Assembly (NCBI GenBank): GCA_004565275.1
Contig: SDOX01000163.1
Location: 7,704 to 71,703, forward strand
Source of the DNA: Nannochloropsis salina CCMP1776
Taxonomy: Eukaryota; Sar; Eustigmatophyceae; Eustigmatales; Monodopsidaceae
Length of the DNA: 64,000 nt
Reading direction: 5' to 3'
The notes under the pieces: model-generated
What the model was told of the DNA's origin: nothing
Database searches by the model: none
The model's input: only the letters and a program-made list of their open reading frames with translations
In this document: positions 23,401 to 35,959 of the stretch, piece by piece
Numbering within the stretch: the stretch's first letter is position 1
Layout of the letters: every line of letters begins with the position of its first letter
Program-made: the position numbers and the translations under genes

Positions 23401-24742
23401 GTCTTGCTCCTCCACGTTCGCTTCCTCTTGAGCCTGCAGAAAGAAGGCGAAGACGGATGGCAGGGGGGATGAAAAGGAGGGTGGAGGAGTGCGTGAGAGA
23501 GGAGGAGGGAAGCAGAGGCAAGAAAGGAGGAGAAGGGGAAGGTAAAGGCAGGTAAGGCGTACCTTTTTAAGCTCGGATTCCGCCTTCTCTCGCTTCTCCC
23601 GGCGCTTATCAAGTTCCCCACCCTGTTTGAGGAGCGCGCGGCGGCGAAATGTAAGGGAGGAGAGAAGAGTATACAATCAACGGAGAAAAGCAGACTAGAG
23701 GAGGAAGGTGGAGACACTGGAGAAGGAGGGTATTCGCGGAGATAAACTATGTTAGGAAAGGGTACGGACCCAAGAGCAAAGGAGAGAAAAATCGCGTTAC
23801 CTTCAAGGTGGGAGGCTTCCCGTCAAAGACAAAGACGGGCTTGATGCCCGATGCCAGCATGCGGATGGTTCGATTGAAAAGGCCTTGAATATGGGAGGTC
23901 ACCTTGAAGTGATAGAGGAGAGCAAGGGAATAAGATTGCACGCAATCCCTGGTATGAAGGGGCACGTGCAGGGCTTTACTTGCCCTTTTCCCTCCCTTCC
24001 CTCTATCTGTTCCTTTATCCTCCTTCCAGACCATCTCTCCTCATCTCGTTTTCGTAGGCACCCACGTAGCAATTCGAAGCGTTCGCGAAATGGACTCCAT
24101 AACCATCTTGCTTTCTTCTCCCCCCTTTTCTTCTGCGTACAACCTACCTCCCCCGCTTCATTTGTGAGCTGCGAGGCGGCCGCCCCACCACTGCCATGAC
24201 GAATGGCAATCTATGGTAACGATTATACGGGCAGCAATAATGGATTATTGCAGATGCATTACCGTTTAATAAGGTCAGAAATGTGCACCGTCCAGGCACG
24301 AAATGGGCGACTCAATGCAATTGGTTTGCTCCCTGATGTGTGTCACAATCTGATTTTCTGCTTCACGTAGGCAGGAGAGACAGGCGAATCCTTTCTCCAA
24401 GAGCCTTTTTACGTCCCTACAATGCTTACCAGAAATTGGTATATTGCCATGGAGGCGTCCACAGCGACAGTGCGTCCATTGTAGTGCTCTACCTGAAAAT
24501 TTCCCGGGAGATGATGAAAAATACGAATGGCATGTGATAGTGGACATGTAAGAAGTCGATTGAAAGGGAATGTAGTTGACAAAATGTGCGAAGACAAGCA
24601 CAGCATTTACATCAATGTGCAGGAACTAGCAATAGCGGCGGTTCACAAGGGGAAAAGGGTAGAATTTTTTGGTTACCTTGTGCTCTTTGATAGCTTCCGG
24701 AGCCTCGTCTGCTATGAGTTTGGTCAAACCCTTGATCCCCAT
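20435..24742 (-). CDS. FEN1: Flap endonuclease 1 (FEN1)
   Basis: Structure-specific 5' nuclease that removes RNA-primed flaps in Okazaki fragment processing and base excision repair; nuclear. Exons (minus): 24742-24677, 24492-24430, 24210-24148, 23902-23801, 23622-23563, 23433-23365, 23153-23058, 22915-22860, 22688-22622, 22337-22176, 22024-21983, 21514-21410, 21200-21123, 20887-20798, 20587-20435; phases agree. Key stretches are [89 protein letters not shown], and the PCNA-binding box QKRLDSFF, followed by a Lys-rich tail. Catalytic Asp/Glu residues are all in place. Oddities are an acidic insertion (exon 21514-21410, possibly larger) between PEWL and ALF..PEI, and a GC-AG intron after 23058. 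Confidence 0.95.
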
Positions 24743-25613
24743 GGTTTATCCTCTTTCTGTTCGGCTTTGTGGAAGTACCGTGAAAGCAAAGCAGGGTAGA
24801 GAGGTCAGGCGGAATTCTTCTTCGAGCCACTTTCGAGTAATTTCCGCGATGCTAGAGGAAACAAACTCCAGTGTCCCTCCATTTGAGTAGAGCTTTCTTA
24901 AAATCGAGACTTTTGCGTGAGGCACATAGCACGAAACTTGGCACGCAAGGGATTTTTCTTGGTTGACCTGCAAAGCCTAGACATCTCTTTCTATACTCGG
25001 CGAGGCAGGGGAGATCTGAGCGATAAGTGCCACAACTCCCCACTCCTTTTTCGCATTTAAGCTCATGTATTGTGGTTTGAGGCACAGTTCACAAGGTTAC
25101 GCGGAACGCTTCCGTGAGCTCTGCATGACACGGAGTGCTGTGGGGCTAAGAGTACACTAGTACGGTCGGCTTTGTAGTACTTTCTCGCGCGTTTTCTCAT
25201 ATTTTCTCACCGCCGTAAGGAGTTGTGTGTTATTTGTCATACTCCTGTGAAAAGCGGGATAGATCGACTGGATGACCATGCTGACTAGTGCAAGCTACTG
25301 CACGTAGATTTGCACTAACCTCGTTGTTATGGGATGTGTGTGCCTTCACTTGGCAGTCAAATCCTCTTTCCTTGTCCGGACAAGAAAAAAGCCAAGAGGA
25401 TGTCGAAACCCGATGTCCGCGTCGCAACAGTGTAATGGGTGGTTTTTACATGTCAAACTTAACCATTTGGGCGCTTAATAGTATCAGTACGACCAAATAA
25501 GCAATCATTGTCGTGAGCTCTGACATCTGGTCCTTCTGATCAATGTTGCGCCATGTTTAAAACGCGTCCCTGTACCCATGACCGTGTGTACAAGGTATAT
25601 TCACATCTTAGGC
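24743..25613. promoter_or_regulatory. Divergent intergenic region, FEN1 / amidohydrolase
   Basis: About 870 bases between two divergent start codons, presumed to hold both promoters. No specific element was identified and no RNA gene was recognised. Confidence 0.4.
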
Positions 25614-28219
25614 ATGGGCTCATCTGCACCTAGCACCGGAATCGTCGATGCCTACACTCACTATGCGCCACTAGCTTTGGCTAAATACCTGCAAGAAGAC
25701 TGCAACGACGGGAAGCCTTTGGTATTTGCCAAGTTGTTCGAACGTACGGAAGATGAGGGAGGAAAGACATACAGGATTACTCCCCGTAGAATTGTGGTAT
25801 AAAATTATGATACAGGAATCATGAAGGGCGAGGAGTATTCGACTAGGGAGAGACTATAAATACATATGAGTTGGTCATCTCTTAGTATTCCGTTTATCGG
25901 TTCCGCCCTCTCTGCCCTCGAAGTTATTTAAATAACAACTCCTTTGCCAACCGTAACCCTACTTTCAGGGATTCCCCTGCTGACGGATGTATCGGCCAGG
26001 CTTGCTTTCATGGACACTCATAAGATAGACGTCCACGTTCTTGTTCCTCTTCCTTGGCTGGAAGTCGTACCTGCCTGTCACACAAATAAGGAGAGGTATG
26101 TCTTGAAGGAATCGGGGAAATGGTAAGCGCAAGGGCATGTCAGAGCCTGTAGGTCTCTTGTGGCAGAATTAAAGGGCAAAAATGTAAGATATGTACCTTA
26201 CTATGAAGTTCACGGAACATGGCATCAAAACAAGAAATAATCGAGGTTGGCCGCATTTGAGCTCATCCACCAATGCCTACCACAGAGCTCTAGAGGCGTG
26301 CAAACGCGCGAACAATGAGATGGCAGCCGTGGTCCAATCTCATTCGACCCGTTTCTTGGGTGTTGCCCTTCTACCTACCGGGCACTTGAAGGGGCCCGGA
26401 AAGGAGGACGAGGAGGATGGCGCGAGCCATGAAAAGGATGGAATGGATATTTTGATGGAGGCGTATAAACATGCCGTAGAGACATGCAGCCTAGACGGGG
26501 TCGCGCTGTTTGTGGTGAGTGATTGTATTGATTCTTTTCTTCTGTCTACTTTTGTCGTTGAATTTTGATTAGGCTTCCTCGCTTCCGTCCTGCTTCCCCC
26601 CCGCTTTTCCTTTCTTCCTCCCCTTTTCCATTCCAAGGGCCCTTTATCCTCGCCACTCGACCACCCTGGCTTCGAAGCTCTATGGAAAAGATGTGAAGAA
26701 GACGGTGTTCCTGTGTGGCTGCATCCCAATAGACCTCAGGTCAGGAGAGAGGGAGGGAGGAAGGGAGAAAGGGAAAGAAGGAAAAAGGCAAGGGGGGAAA
26801 GGCATGAACAAACAGTGGTCTCATACTGGACGATACGGTATCCCCTCTCTCACTCTTCTTTTGGTGCGTCTCCTTTTTCAAATTCAGTTTTATCCTGATT
26901 ACGAAGCTTACAGGGGAAAAGGAGGAAGCTTGCATCAGATATGGAATACACTCGGTAAGTAAAGCAAGAGAGAGACTGGAAGTAAGAATATGCGGTCGAT
27001 CACAAGCAATCCTCGTTGTTTTACATCGTCCTTATGATACAGAAGGAGTGCTTTACATGTTTTTTACTCAAAACTTTATCTTCCCTCCTTCGCCTGTTTC
27101 TGCGTAAACCTTTTCAATATGGTAGGATGGGTTTATGACACCAGTGTGGCAATGGTTCACATGGTGATGGCGGGAGTTTTTCAACGATATCCGAACTTGA
27201 AGGTACTTCGGAAGGCAGGGATGGAGGGGAGGGAGAGATGGAGAAGATGAGGGAATGAGGGACGAGCAAGGTTTGAGTCGATTTAGTACGGGACGTTTCT
27301 CGTTGCTTCTTGCGGGAAAAAGAGAAGATCAAGAGAGCCAGACAGATAGAGGAAACATGTGAGAATTCTCAACCGTGACGCTCTCGGCTCAATTTGCCCT
27401 TCATTCTTCCTCCTCACTACCTGTAGGTTGTCACGCACCACCACGGAGGGATGATTCCCTTCTTCACTGACCGATTCATCACCCAGAGTCAAAATTTTGA
27501 CGATACAGAGGGTCTTGCTTTGCTGGACGACATGAAAAAATTCTACTGTGATACTGCCACCTTCGGCTTGGCCCCGCTCAATATCCGGCAGGTCCGTCCC
27601 TCTTCCCCGTGCTGAAGTTTCCTTACTATACACGCCAACCCCAGTTCTTAGAGAGCTTTATTACACATTGCGGTCGACTTCTTGTTGTTTGCTTTCTTCA
27701 TTTTCCAACGTCCTTTCCTCATTCTATCAGGCCCTCGAGTTTTTCGAAAGCGGCCGTGTCTTGTTTGGAACAGACACGCCCATGGACATGGCTGAACCAG
27801 GATCATTTACTTCAACGAGCAAAGGCGGGGTGTCACAATGCGGTAAGAACAGGGAAGGGAGGTACGAAGCAAACGGTGGATAAGGTGTACGTTGCGTGGG
27901 CGAAAAGGTTTTCATTAATCCGAGACGTGGATGACTATTATCAGAGTGACGTCATAACCCGTACTTGGAGCATGGATCAGAGACAGAGGAATGTGTGTAA
28001 GGTGACGGAGCTAAGTCTGGGGAAAATCACTTTTCCATTTTTGACATTCCAGGGGCTGCTCAAGACGTGATGGACAAAATTTGGGGTCAAAATTTCTGGG
28101 TGATGATGGAAAAGCGTTTGGAGTCGAAGAAAGCACGCAACATGGAGGTAAAAGCTAATGTCGATACGATAGAACACACGCGTAAGAAAGCAAGGGTTAG
28201 CGATTCTTCTACAAGTTGA
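25614..28219 (+). CDS. Amidohydrolase-2 family protein (ACMSD-like)
   Basis: Metal-dependent hydrolase or decarboxylase of the ACMSD type; substrate unknown. Exons: 25614-25743, 25969-26095, 26286-26514, 26638-26739, 26888-26954, 27126-27202, 27427-27591, 27731-27842, 28053-28219, in consistent phase, giving about 391 residues. Matches are IVDAYTHYAP at the N-terminus, LAFMDTHKIDVHVLVPLPWL, NEMAAVVQSHSTRFLGVALL, VPVWLHPNRP, a segment with WVYDTSVAMVHMVMAGVFQR, VVTHHHGGMIPFF and VLFGTDTPMD. Metal ligands visible are His in YTH, His in WLHP, His in VTHHHGG and Asp in GTDTP. The usual first His of the HxH motif is Tyr here. The C-terminus is Lys/Arg-rich and extends beyond the usual end of the family. 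A cytosolic location is suggested by the lack of a signal peptide. Confidence 0.85.
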
Positions 28220-29694
28220 CCGTAATTTATCTGCTTGGCTGTGTGTGTGGCCTTCCGATGTCGTAAAATGAAGTTCGAAGACAAAGGACTCGCGTATGCG
28301 TCTTCCGACACTCAGTGGAAATTTTTGAGGCGGGTGGCATCAGAAAAAGGGTGCATTATTTTCATCCTCCTATTTTCTTTATTGTCGTTTTAGTAAGTTA
28401 TTGTGTATAACTATGCCAAAAATATTTCCCAAGCATCCTACTTATATTCAATCGAGAAGATCTTGGTGGATTTAGACGTTTCCTCTATCTTCACCCAAAT
28501 CTAAAAGGTATATGCTTATTGTACATTCGTACAATTTTCTTTACTTTCCTGCTTTCAACGGTTTGTATTTGCGTTGACTAGCGACGTCTGTCGTTTCAAT
28601 ATTACCTTGATTTTGTAGTAGATGTGATCATTCTTCGAGCCACCAGTAACTCACCTTACTATAGAACAAGATAGGAAACCCCCAAAAATCACCTGATAAA
28701 GGTGTATCAGAAAGATTTTGATCACTAGTTTCTCAACTATATAGCCATTTAACCTCTTATTAGTGTGAAAACCTCTTTATAAACATTTTATCCGCAAAAA
28801 ATACAATAAACCACACATACTCAGGCCGGTACGGGTTGTGATAGCATATGGGCCAGGATTATTTTGGTTAGCAAGTTCCCACCCATGTCTCTGTACAACA
28901 CTTGGCGTCTATTCTGTACTTCATGACCGAAAAGATTCAGTGGTGAGATGAGCATACACGGACATCCTGTCCTCAGGACTCGACATGCTTATCCGTCACT
29001 TCGTGTTCTTTAAAGGATTGACAGGTCGTCTCCTGCTTGCCTTCCCAGCTACACTCGCTCATTTCCCTACATTCCATTACATTTTCGAGGCCCGATAGTC
29101 AACATTCTGGGAAAACTTTAGTTATCAGTAGTCTAGTCTCAATCATACCAAGGCTACATAATTCGACTGAAGACGCAGCGATTACAGGGTAGAAGTCTCC
29201 AGTCACCATGCTTATTTCTTTCCTCTTTCTTCAACGACATCATCAGCCTGTGGAAATGTGTTTCATTATTTTACCCACAAGATTGGAAGGATGTCCTCAA
29301 TCTAATTTCTATTTGGTTATGAGCGCATGTAGTAGAAGTGAAAATTTGTACAATGGGGTTACTCCGAAAAAGATGCATGCAGACAAGCGACATTCTACGA
29401 AAAATACCATGTATACTCATTCAAGCGAAGTTATCCTCCCCGCTGCGCAGCTTAAAAGATCTTCTTGAACTCTTGCAATGCATGATCAATGCCCTGTACA
29501 ATTCTTTCATATCTTTCTACAATTTCACGCCCATTCATTCGTTCAAACGCCGTCCTCATACCCTTTTCCCCATCCACTACGTCCTTCACAATATGATCAG
29601 GAAAAGATTGAGCAAATAGCCGCAAAGGCAAAGAACCCTCCGCGTGTTTATCAACCAGTTGGGTCTCCCGCAGCGCCAAATTGCCTCCTTCACC
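28220..29694. other. Intergenic, amidohydrolase to IFT46
   Basis: About 1.5 kb of AT-richer DNA with scattered short frames and no recognised exon, tRNA or repeat array. It includes the presumed IFT46 promoter. Confidence 0.5.
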
Positions 29695-32600
29695 ATGCAA
29701 ACCGCCTCGTCCTTGGAACTAAGCACAGAATTCTCGGTGGAAGGTGGCAGGGAAGGGGACGGGGAAGGGAGGGGAAGAAAGGAAGACCGACAGCCCCTGG
29801 TTTTTGCATCTCCACCACGCCCCCGGTACGAAGGAATGGAGGAGCACGACTTCGCACCGCTCGCGGATGGAGAAGAGAACATAGAAACTGGCAAGGTAAG
29901 GCTTTTCCCCCGCCCCTTATCTGGTGTCGCCTCCCGTCCATGACTCCCGCCTTCAGGTTTCAGGAAAAGGATGATTGTGTTAGCAAGGCCTCGTTCGGCT
30001 CTAATTCTTGTCCTACCTATGGCTGCCTCTGGTAATTCCTACCTATAGGAGCATCCCTGGCAAGGGATCGACCGCCCGCAGGAGGAGCTCGAAGGACCTG
30101 CTGCCCGTCTTCCCTCCACCCTCCCACCTTTCTCCCCTCCCTCCACCTCTTCCTCCCCGTCCACCCGCCTGCGAGCGCGAAGCGATCGAGAACTCTCGCT
30201 TTCCGTCTCAGCCCCGCAACAACAGCGGCGACTGCCACAGAACAGGCAAGGGATGGACCTGCGCGCAGATGGAAAGAGCGAGAGGAACAAGGAGACGTAT
30301 TCTAGTGGGGCAGGAAGAGGGGAAAGGGAGGCAGAGGGGCCAGGGGAGCTGCCAACGGAGGAGGAGAAGAAGGATGGGGGGTTGCAATACCAGGGAGAGA
30401 AGGAGGAAAGGCGGGGTGAGAGACACCGGGACTCGATGTCAGGGGACAAGGAGGGCGGAAGGAGGGGTGCGGTCGAAGAGAGGGAAGATGGACAGAGAGG
30501 AGATGAAGGGGAAATAGAAGGAGAAGGTGCACAGCTCCCTTTCCCCCTGAAGCAACAACAGCTGATGACGGGTATTCCGGAGAAAGCACCGGCGAATTCA
30601 GGGGCTGTGGGACACGTGGAAGGGTAAGTAGGGAGAGGAGTGGTGGGAGGGGGATCCAGAAAGAGGAATTTAAGGGGGGGGGAAGATGCAGGCAACGGGA
30701 GGGATGCTGTGTTTCTGAGGAGCGGGGACATTTGTCCTGGCACATTATTTCGGCGTATTATCCACTAATTCTTTCCCTTCTTTTTCTAATTCAATTGTCA
30801 CGTCACTTCCTCTCTCCTCACCAGCGCCTATGACCCTCAGGAGTATGCCTACATGCTGCCCTCTTTACCCTTAGACGTACGAGAGGTTCTGGCATTCGTG
30901 ACACGGTACGCGATGTGTGTATTAAGCAGGCCGCCTCTTTCTCTCCCTCTCACTTTCTTCAGAAGATCGAGGACTACGAGTCAGGGTTGAACCATTCGAC
31001 TCAGATCTTTTGCTTTCTTTTCTTTTGCCGCTTACGCTTCTGTCAGCTATCAACCTCATGATTGCGAACTAGACACCCCCTTGAAATGTTTTATCCCGGA
31101 CTACCTCCCGGCCGTGGGAGAGATGGATGCCTTTTTGAAGGTATGTAGGGTGAAAAGAGGGGGGGAGGGGGGAAGGGAATGAGGGAGGGAGGAAGGGAGG
31201 GAAGGCAGGTCTTGCTGAGATTCCTCGAGCGAAAGAAGGATCTGGACGCAGAATTTTGGCGTAATGATCAAGTGAAAGGGAGAGGCACCTGAGAGGACAT
31301 GTGGAGGAATATTAGAAGATAGACAACCGGGGAGCATGGGGATAGAGGGAAAAGGGCATATGCGAGAGCAAGGAGGGAAGGTGAGAAGGGAAAATGCGAG
31401 GATACAAGTCTTGAAAGCACCTCTCTTCGTCGCTTCCTTCACCCAGATGCCAAGGCCAGACGGTGTTCCCGATGACTTAGGGCGCAAGGTAAAGGGACGG
31501 CTTCCTTCTCCACCTCATGTGCTTCTTCCCCTTTCTTTTATTGCGCCAACGTTCTCTCTTTGTGTCTTTTAACCATTCTTCTCTAAATCTCACGCTTGTT
31601 GCTATCTTTTTCTCTCTTTCGCCTATTATACCGCCCCCATATAGGTTATCGACGAGCCTGCTCCTCGACAGTCCCACCCCTCCATAATAGGTAATGTAAA
31701 ACATTGCCCTCCTCTCATTTTTCTCATCTTCTTTGTGTTCCGCGTACTAGACATCCCTCAAAACGCCATTTTTTCCTCCGAAGGCATTCTCACTTGACCA
31801 GTCTCCTTCCCTATTGCATCGCTTCTTCCAGAGCTTCGTCAGGCGGCCCTGGCCAAGGTCAGCACTCGGAGGGCAGAAAGCCTAGTTCAGGTGAGCAGAA
31901 TGGGTTGGAGGGATGGTCGAAAGGAAATACGAGAGAGAGGGAACGACCTCGGTGTAAATTTGGTTAAAGGGGAAATGGAAAAGATAATTTTCGTTCGTTC
32001 CCCTGTCATAGTATACTCCAATAGGCTATAAGGCCTCATACGTTTCTCTATGCACCTTCTTATCCATCTTCTCATCCTTTCATCTCTTCATCACTTCTTT
32101 TTTCTTTCGTCCTCTTTTTCTAGGTCCGCGGTATTCCTGACGCCGCAAAGAGACCTCAAGAAATTGAACGGTGGATAAATGAGGTTGCATTCCTCCACGC
32201 AAGCTTGCCATCTTCGCAGGTACAGGGACCGCAGGATTTAAAGCCAAAATAAAAAGAGCGAGAGAATGGGGAGTGAAAGGGAGATGACAATATGTGGAGC
32301 AAACTCTTGCGGCACAGAAGCGCATTGACGAAGAAATATGAATGCTACGTCTTAGCGAACAAATGATGCGAAATGGGAAGATATTTTCGTCTACCGATTT
32401 TTCTCACACTTTCCCTTTCCCCACATCCTCACCTATCCCCCTCGTCTGCTATGAAATATTTCGTCAGGTCCAATACTCTAAGCCCATGCCTGAGCTCGAG
32501 CAGTTGATGGAGAAATGGCCACCTGCCGTAGAGATGGCCACAAGACGGAAATTAAAGGTAGGTGACTGAGGGGGAAGGGGAAAGTATCAGGTGACAACAA

Positions 32601-33193
32601 TAAATCTTTTTCGTTTTGTAGTCTTCTATGTCTCGTATGGAATGCCACCTGTCTGAGCTTGTACGCATGAAGGGTACATCGTATAAATTATATCTTCATA
32701 AAACGCCCATGACGTGTCTTGCCCACCTACGGCCCTTTCCATTACAAATCGTCCATACTCTGGTTCCTCTTTTAGCTTCTCCCTCCCTCGCTTGACCTAT
32801 CGCTGGAGGAGTATGCCGAGACGGCTTGTGCCCTATTTGACATTCCAGTACATACAGGATGGTGAGTCTTTGGTCTTGCGATCCTTCTCCGTTCCTCTCT
32901 TTCGCACTCCATCTTCTAGTCATGGCTTCTCGCAGACAATTTTTCTGTGGCCATCAGTGTCTTGATTTGACTTATCATGATTTTTTTACCTCAACCTCCA
33001 TGATGCGTTTGGTATCCAAAGTGAAATTTGATTTTTTGAAATGTGACACGAACTCACGTCACTTCATTTTCTATTCCATAGTGTCCTGGAATCTGTGCAT
33101 GCATTATTTTCGCTCTTCCTCTCTTTCAGAGAGGAAAGCTCGGAAAACCAACAGGATGTTAACGCAGGAAATGGAACAAAAAGAGACACCTAG
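29695..33193 (+). CDS. IFT46: Intraflagellar transport protein 46 (IFT46)
   Basis: IFT-B complex subunit required to build cilia and flagella. Exons: 29695-29895, 30049-30623, 30825-30905, 31047-31140, 31447-31488, 31645-31690, 31832-31890, 32124-32219, 32468-32557, 32776-32861, 33082-33193; phases agree throughout, about 493 residues. The conserved domain begins at AYDPQEYAYMLPSLPLDVRE and contains YQPHDCELDTPLKCFIPDYL, PAVGEMDAFLKMPRPDG, VIDEPAPRQSHPSI, GIPDAAKRPQEIERWINEVA, VQYSKPMPELEQLMEKWP and SLDLSLEEYAETACALFDIP. The N-terminal ~260 residues are low-complexity, rich in Glu, Gly, Arg and Ser, and are not conserved. The first in-frame ATG is at 29695. Presence of this gene indicates an organism that makes, or recently made, a flagellate stage. 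Confidence 0.92.
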
Positions 33194-33613
33194 GCTCTAC
33201 AGCCGGGATCAGATTTTCCGCGTGGAAGTTATTTATGAAGAATGATACCAAGCTTTTCAGAGCAAGCATGCTTTTATGTCAGGCCTGAATGATGGCAAAA
33301 GTATCGAGGGCTGATGAGAGAAATCCACTCCACTTCCATGGTCATTTGCAGTGTGATACTCAATGAATCAATTCGTCTTTCGAACGTTTTTCTACATGGG
33401 CGTGTGATAATTGCAAGTAGAAGTAAGTGTCATGTAAGATATGTACCGATGCCTCCGGGAAATAAACCTATTTTTTCGCTCATTGCGTTGAGTGTAAACT
33501 TTTTACCCAATAAAGCATCGAAGACAAGAATTAGTATTTCCGTACAGGACGGAGCACAGCAGGCCCTGAGTGCCCTTTTCCTCGTCTGCTAGACCCTGAG
33601 AATCATCAGTTGC
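33194..33613. other. Short intergenic region after IFT46
   Basis: About 420 bases with no recognised feature. Confidence 0.4.
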
Positions 33614-34251
33614 ATGTCTTCGAAATCCAAAACCCCAGAGGGGTCTCCCGATGACGCCTTGGAGGAATATGTTCTGGTTCAAGCCCGTTACGATCCCGTT
33701 TCATGGGTAACGGCAAGCTGCAACGGAAATATGTTGATAGTTAGACAAGCTAGATAACGCAGTCGTTTCCAACAATCACAACATGAGCTGATTAGACAGG
33801 ACACTCGACTCATTGCTTGAGCTTGTCTTTCCTTGGAATACAGGATTCAGCGCTCGACCCAGTGCCACGGTAAGACTTACTCACCGTTCGACGTCTGGCC
33901 TCCCTGCTTCCAATATTTGTCAGACCCCCTGCTCATGATATTCTTACTTCTTCGAGAACACGTAAGCCGCTTATAACACATAAATATACATCGTGACTTA
34001 TAACTCACGTTGTGTGCGTACTACAAACGAATAGCTTTGTAGCAATCGATACGCCTCTTACCCGCCCTGGTAAAACGTTACTGCAGGAACGCACTTCTCA
34101 ACCCACAGAGCTCGTACAAGTTTCGAGAGAGTTAAATAAAACATGGGAGGCAGGGTATCTACGTGCGCAATGGCTTCCACATGCGACGGACTGCCCGGAA
34201 ATGCCTCATTCCAGGGTTCCTACGCTAATTGCTCGGCCTCATGCACCCTAG
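33614..34251 (+). CDS. Hypothetical gene, three putative exons
   Basis: Not recognised. An ATG at 33614 opens a Ser/Lys/Pro-rich start (MSSKSKTPEGSPDDALEE...) ending at a GT donor near 33707; a short exon at about 33844-33868 (DSALDPVP) and a third from about 34036 (FVAIDTPLTRPGKTLL...) join in phase, and the frame runs to a stop at 34249-34251. The third exon overlaps, in another frame, the start of the Cys-rich protein that follows. These could therefore be 5' exons of that gene joined by a splice not identified here. Support comes only from splice sites and phase. Confidence 0.3.
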
Positions 34252-35289
34252 AGTACTTTACATTCGATTCGACATTAAATACGGGTAATAACTGTTTATG
34301 TTTTGAACAAAATCAGTGCACTACTGCTGTTTTCCTCGGTGATCAAGGAAATAATTCCGTCCTCTACACTTTGGACGACGTGGTAAGTTGCAAAATTATA
34401 GTCCGGTATGTCATGGGAGCTTTCCATGCGCGAGAAACCTCTCTATGTATTATATCAATCATTTTGAATGCCTTAGCTGAATGAGTCTCATTAAACATGT
34501 ACTGATTGAAACTTTTATTTTTTATTCATGCAGGACGAGCCTTGTCCGGCCATCCCCTTCTCAGCGTGCGACTTGACAAATTTCACATGTAACTTCGATG
34601 CGGCAACATTCTTCCTGGGAACACCGGCTTCTATGCAGGAGTGTGTCGACGAGGCCACGTCTGCAAATATTGATATCCTGTACACCTTTCTGAATGTCAA
34701 CGATGGTCGGTGCTACGGTTTTACCGCCGCAGATTGCGCCGCAGGCCTAGAGCCAAGTGCGGGGTTTGAGAGTGCGGTAATTCAATATGCAAACCCGAAC
34801 GCGACATGTCTGTCAAAATGCTCCGATTTCTTGCCTGCCGCTTACTTTCATAAAATAACCGCAACGGTCAATCGCGCGAAAGCTGGCACGCGCCCGGGAA
34901 GGCGACTAAAATACAAGCTAACGCTTGTTCCTCGGAAAGTGCAGCCCTCTCCAGCTCTGCTACCGTCGCTGGATCTCAACCTTCGGATCTCTCCTTATCT
35001 GGAGGTGAAAAAGGCCACCCTGAAGACCACTGACCCAGCTCTGAAACATGCTGAGATCGACCGTGATGCAGACCTTGTGACATGGCAAAATATTGGTGGC
35101 CAATTGTTCGGCGTTGGAACGAAGAAAGGGGTGCCGCAGTCGCTGACTTTTACCATAGTCGCCGTTCTCGCGAAAAATGCGCAGACCGCTGCGGATATTG
35201 GCATCCAGGCATATTTGAGTGACCTCAATAACGGGATCTGTGGGGTTCTTGTTGCCGAGACGGATGTGCTGGTGAAGACTTCCAGATAA
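34143..35289 (+). CDS. Cys-rich hypothetical protein
   Basis: Not recognised. Two exons, 34143-34382 and 34534-35289, join in phase to give about 331 residues; alternative start at 34170. The first ~215 residues hold about twenty cysteines in patterns such as YANCSASCTLEYF, GNNCLCFEQNQC, PFSACDLTNFTC, and GRCYGFTAADCAAG, suggesting a disulfide-bonded extracellular domain. The last ~140 residues lack Cys and contain a segment (RLKYKLTLVPRK ... LKTTDPALKHAEIDRD ... VTWQNIGGQLFGVGTKKGVP) that resembles a beta-sandwich, perhaps DUF11-like; this is an inference. No signal peptide is visible, which suggests missing 5' exons. Confidence 0.6.
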
Positions 35290-35959
35290 AATGCTTCAAG
35301 ATGCCTGAAGCTCTTGTAAATGGAGGAACAACGCATCTCAAAGTAATAAATATGACCCTAACCCTAAACGCAACCCTTAATGCGCAACCCTTAATGCATG
35401 TCCAATATATACGAGAGGAGATAAATATAATACATATATACATATATCCAATATATACGAGAGATGCATATAACACTAATAAGAAAGCTTCTCGCAGCCT
35501 CAAATCACTCGTCGGTGTGCCTGTCTTAAAGACCATTTGTGCGCCGCGGATAAGTACCTCTACTCGTCAATTCATATTGGCTGCACGGATGGAAAGATTG
35601 GGCTTAATGGTTAAAATTACATAGCAAAGCACGAGGGAAACTGGAAGAGAGCAACGATCAATTGTTTGCCCTAGCTTCAAGCATGAAAGGGGTTTATAGA
35701 GCGTACCATACAAGCATCCTTAAACCATGTGTTGCTTCTTGAAGACATAAGTCGGAAATTGTTATCTTTTAATCACCAAGACTATTTTGTTCACCAAAAA
35801 AAGTAAATCTGTTTGCTTACTTCATACGCACAAAATTATTATTTCCAAATTTCTGCATTTTTCCTTCTAGAAAAAAGTCTTTTGTAAGCCATTCCTGAAA
35901 ATCCCACAGTGTCTCGATTCCGGCATCTCAATCCTCAATTTTCTCCGATACCCTCTTGA
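35290..35959. other. AT-rich intergenic with telomere-like and direct repeats
   Basis: Downstream of the Cys-rich gene, two CCCTAA-type units lie at about 35355-35368, followed by two copies of AACCCTTAATGC at about 35376-35398. A direct repeat of TCCAATATATACGAGAG occurs near 35402 and 35447. No gene was seen. Confidence 0.6.
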
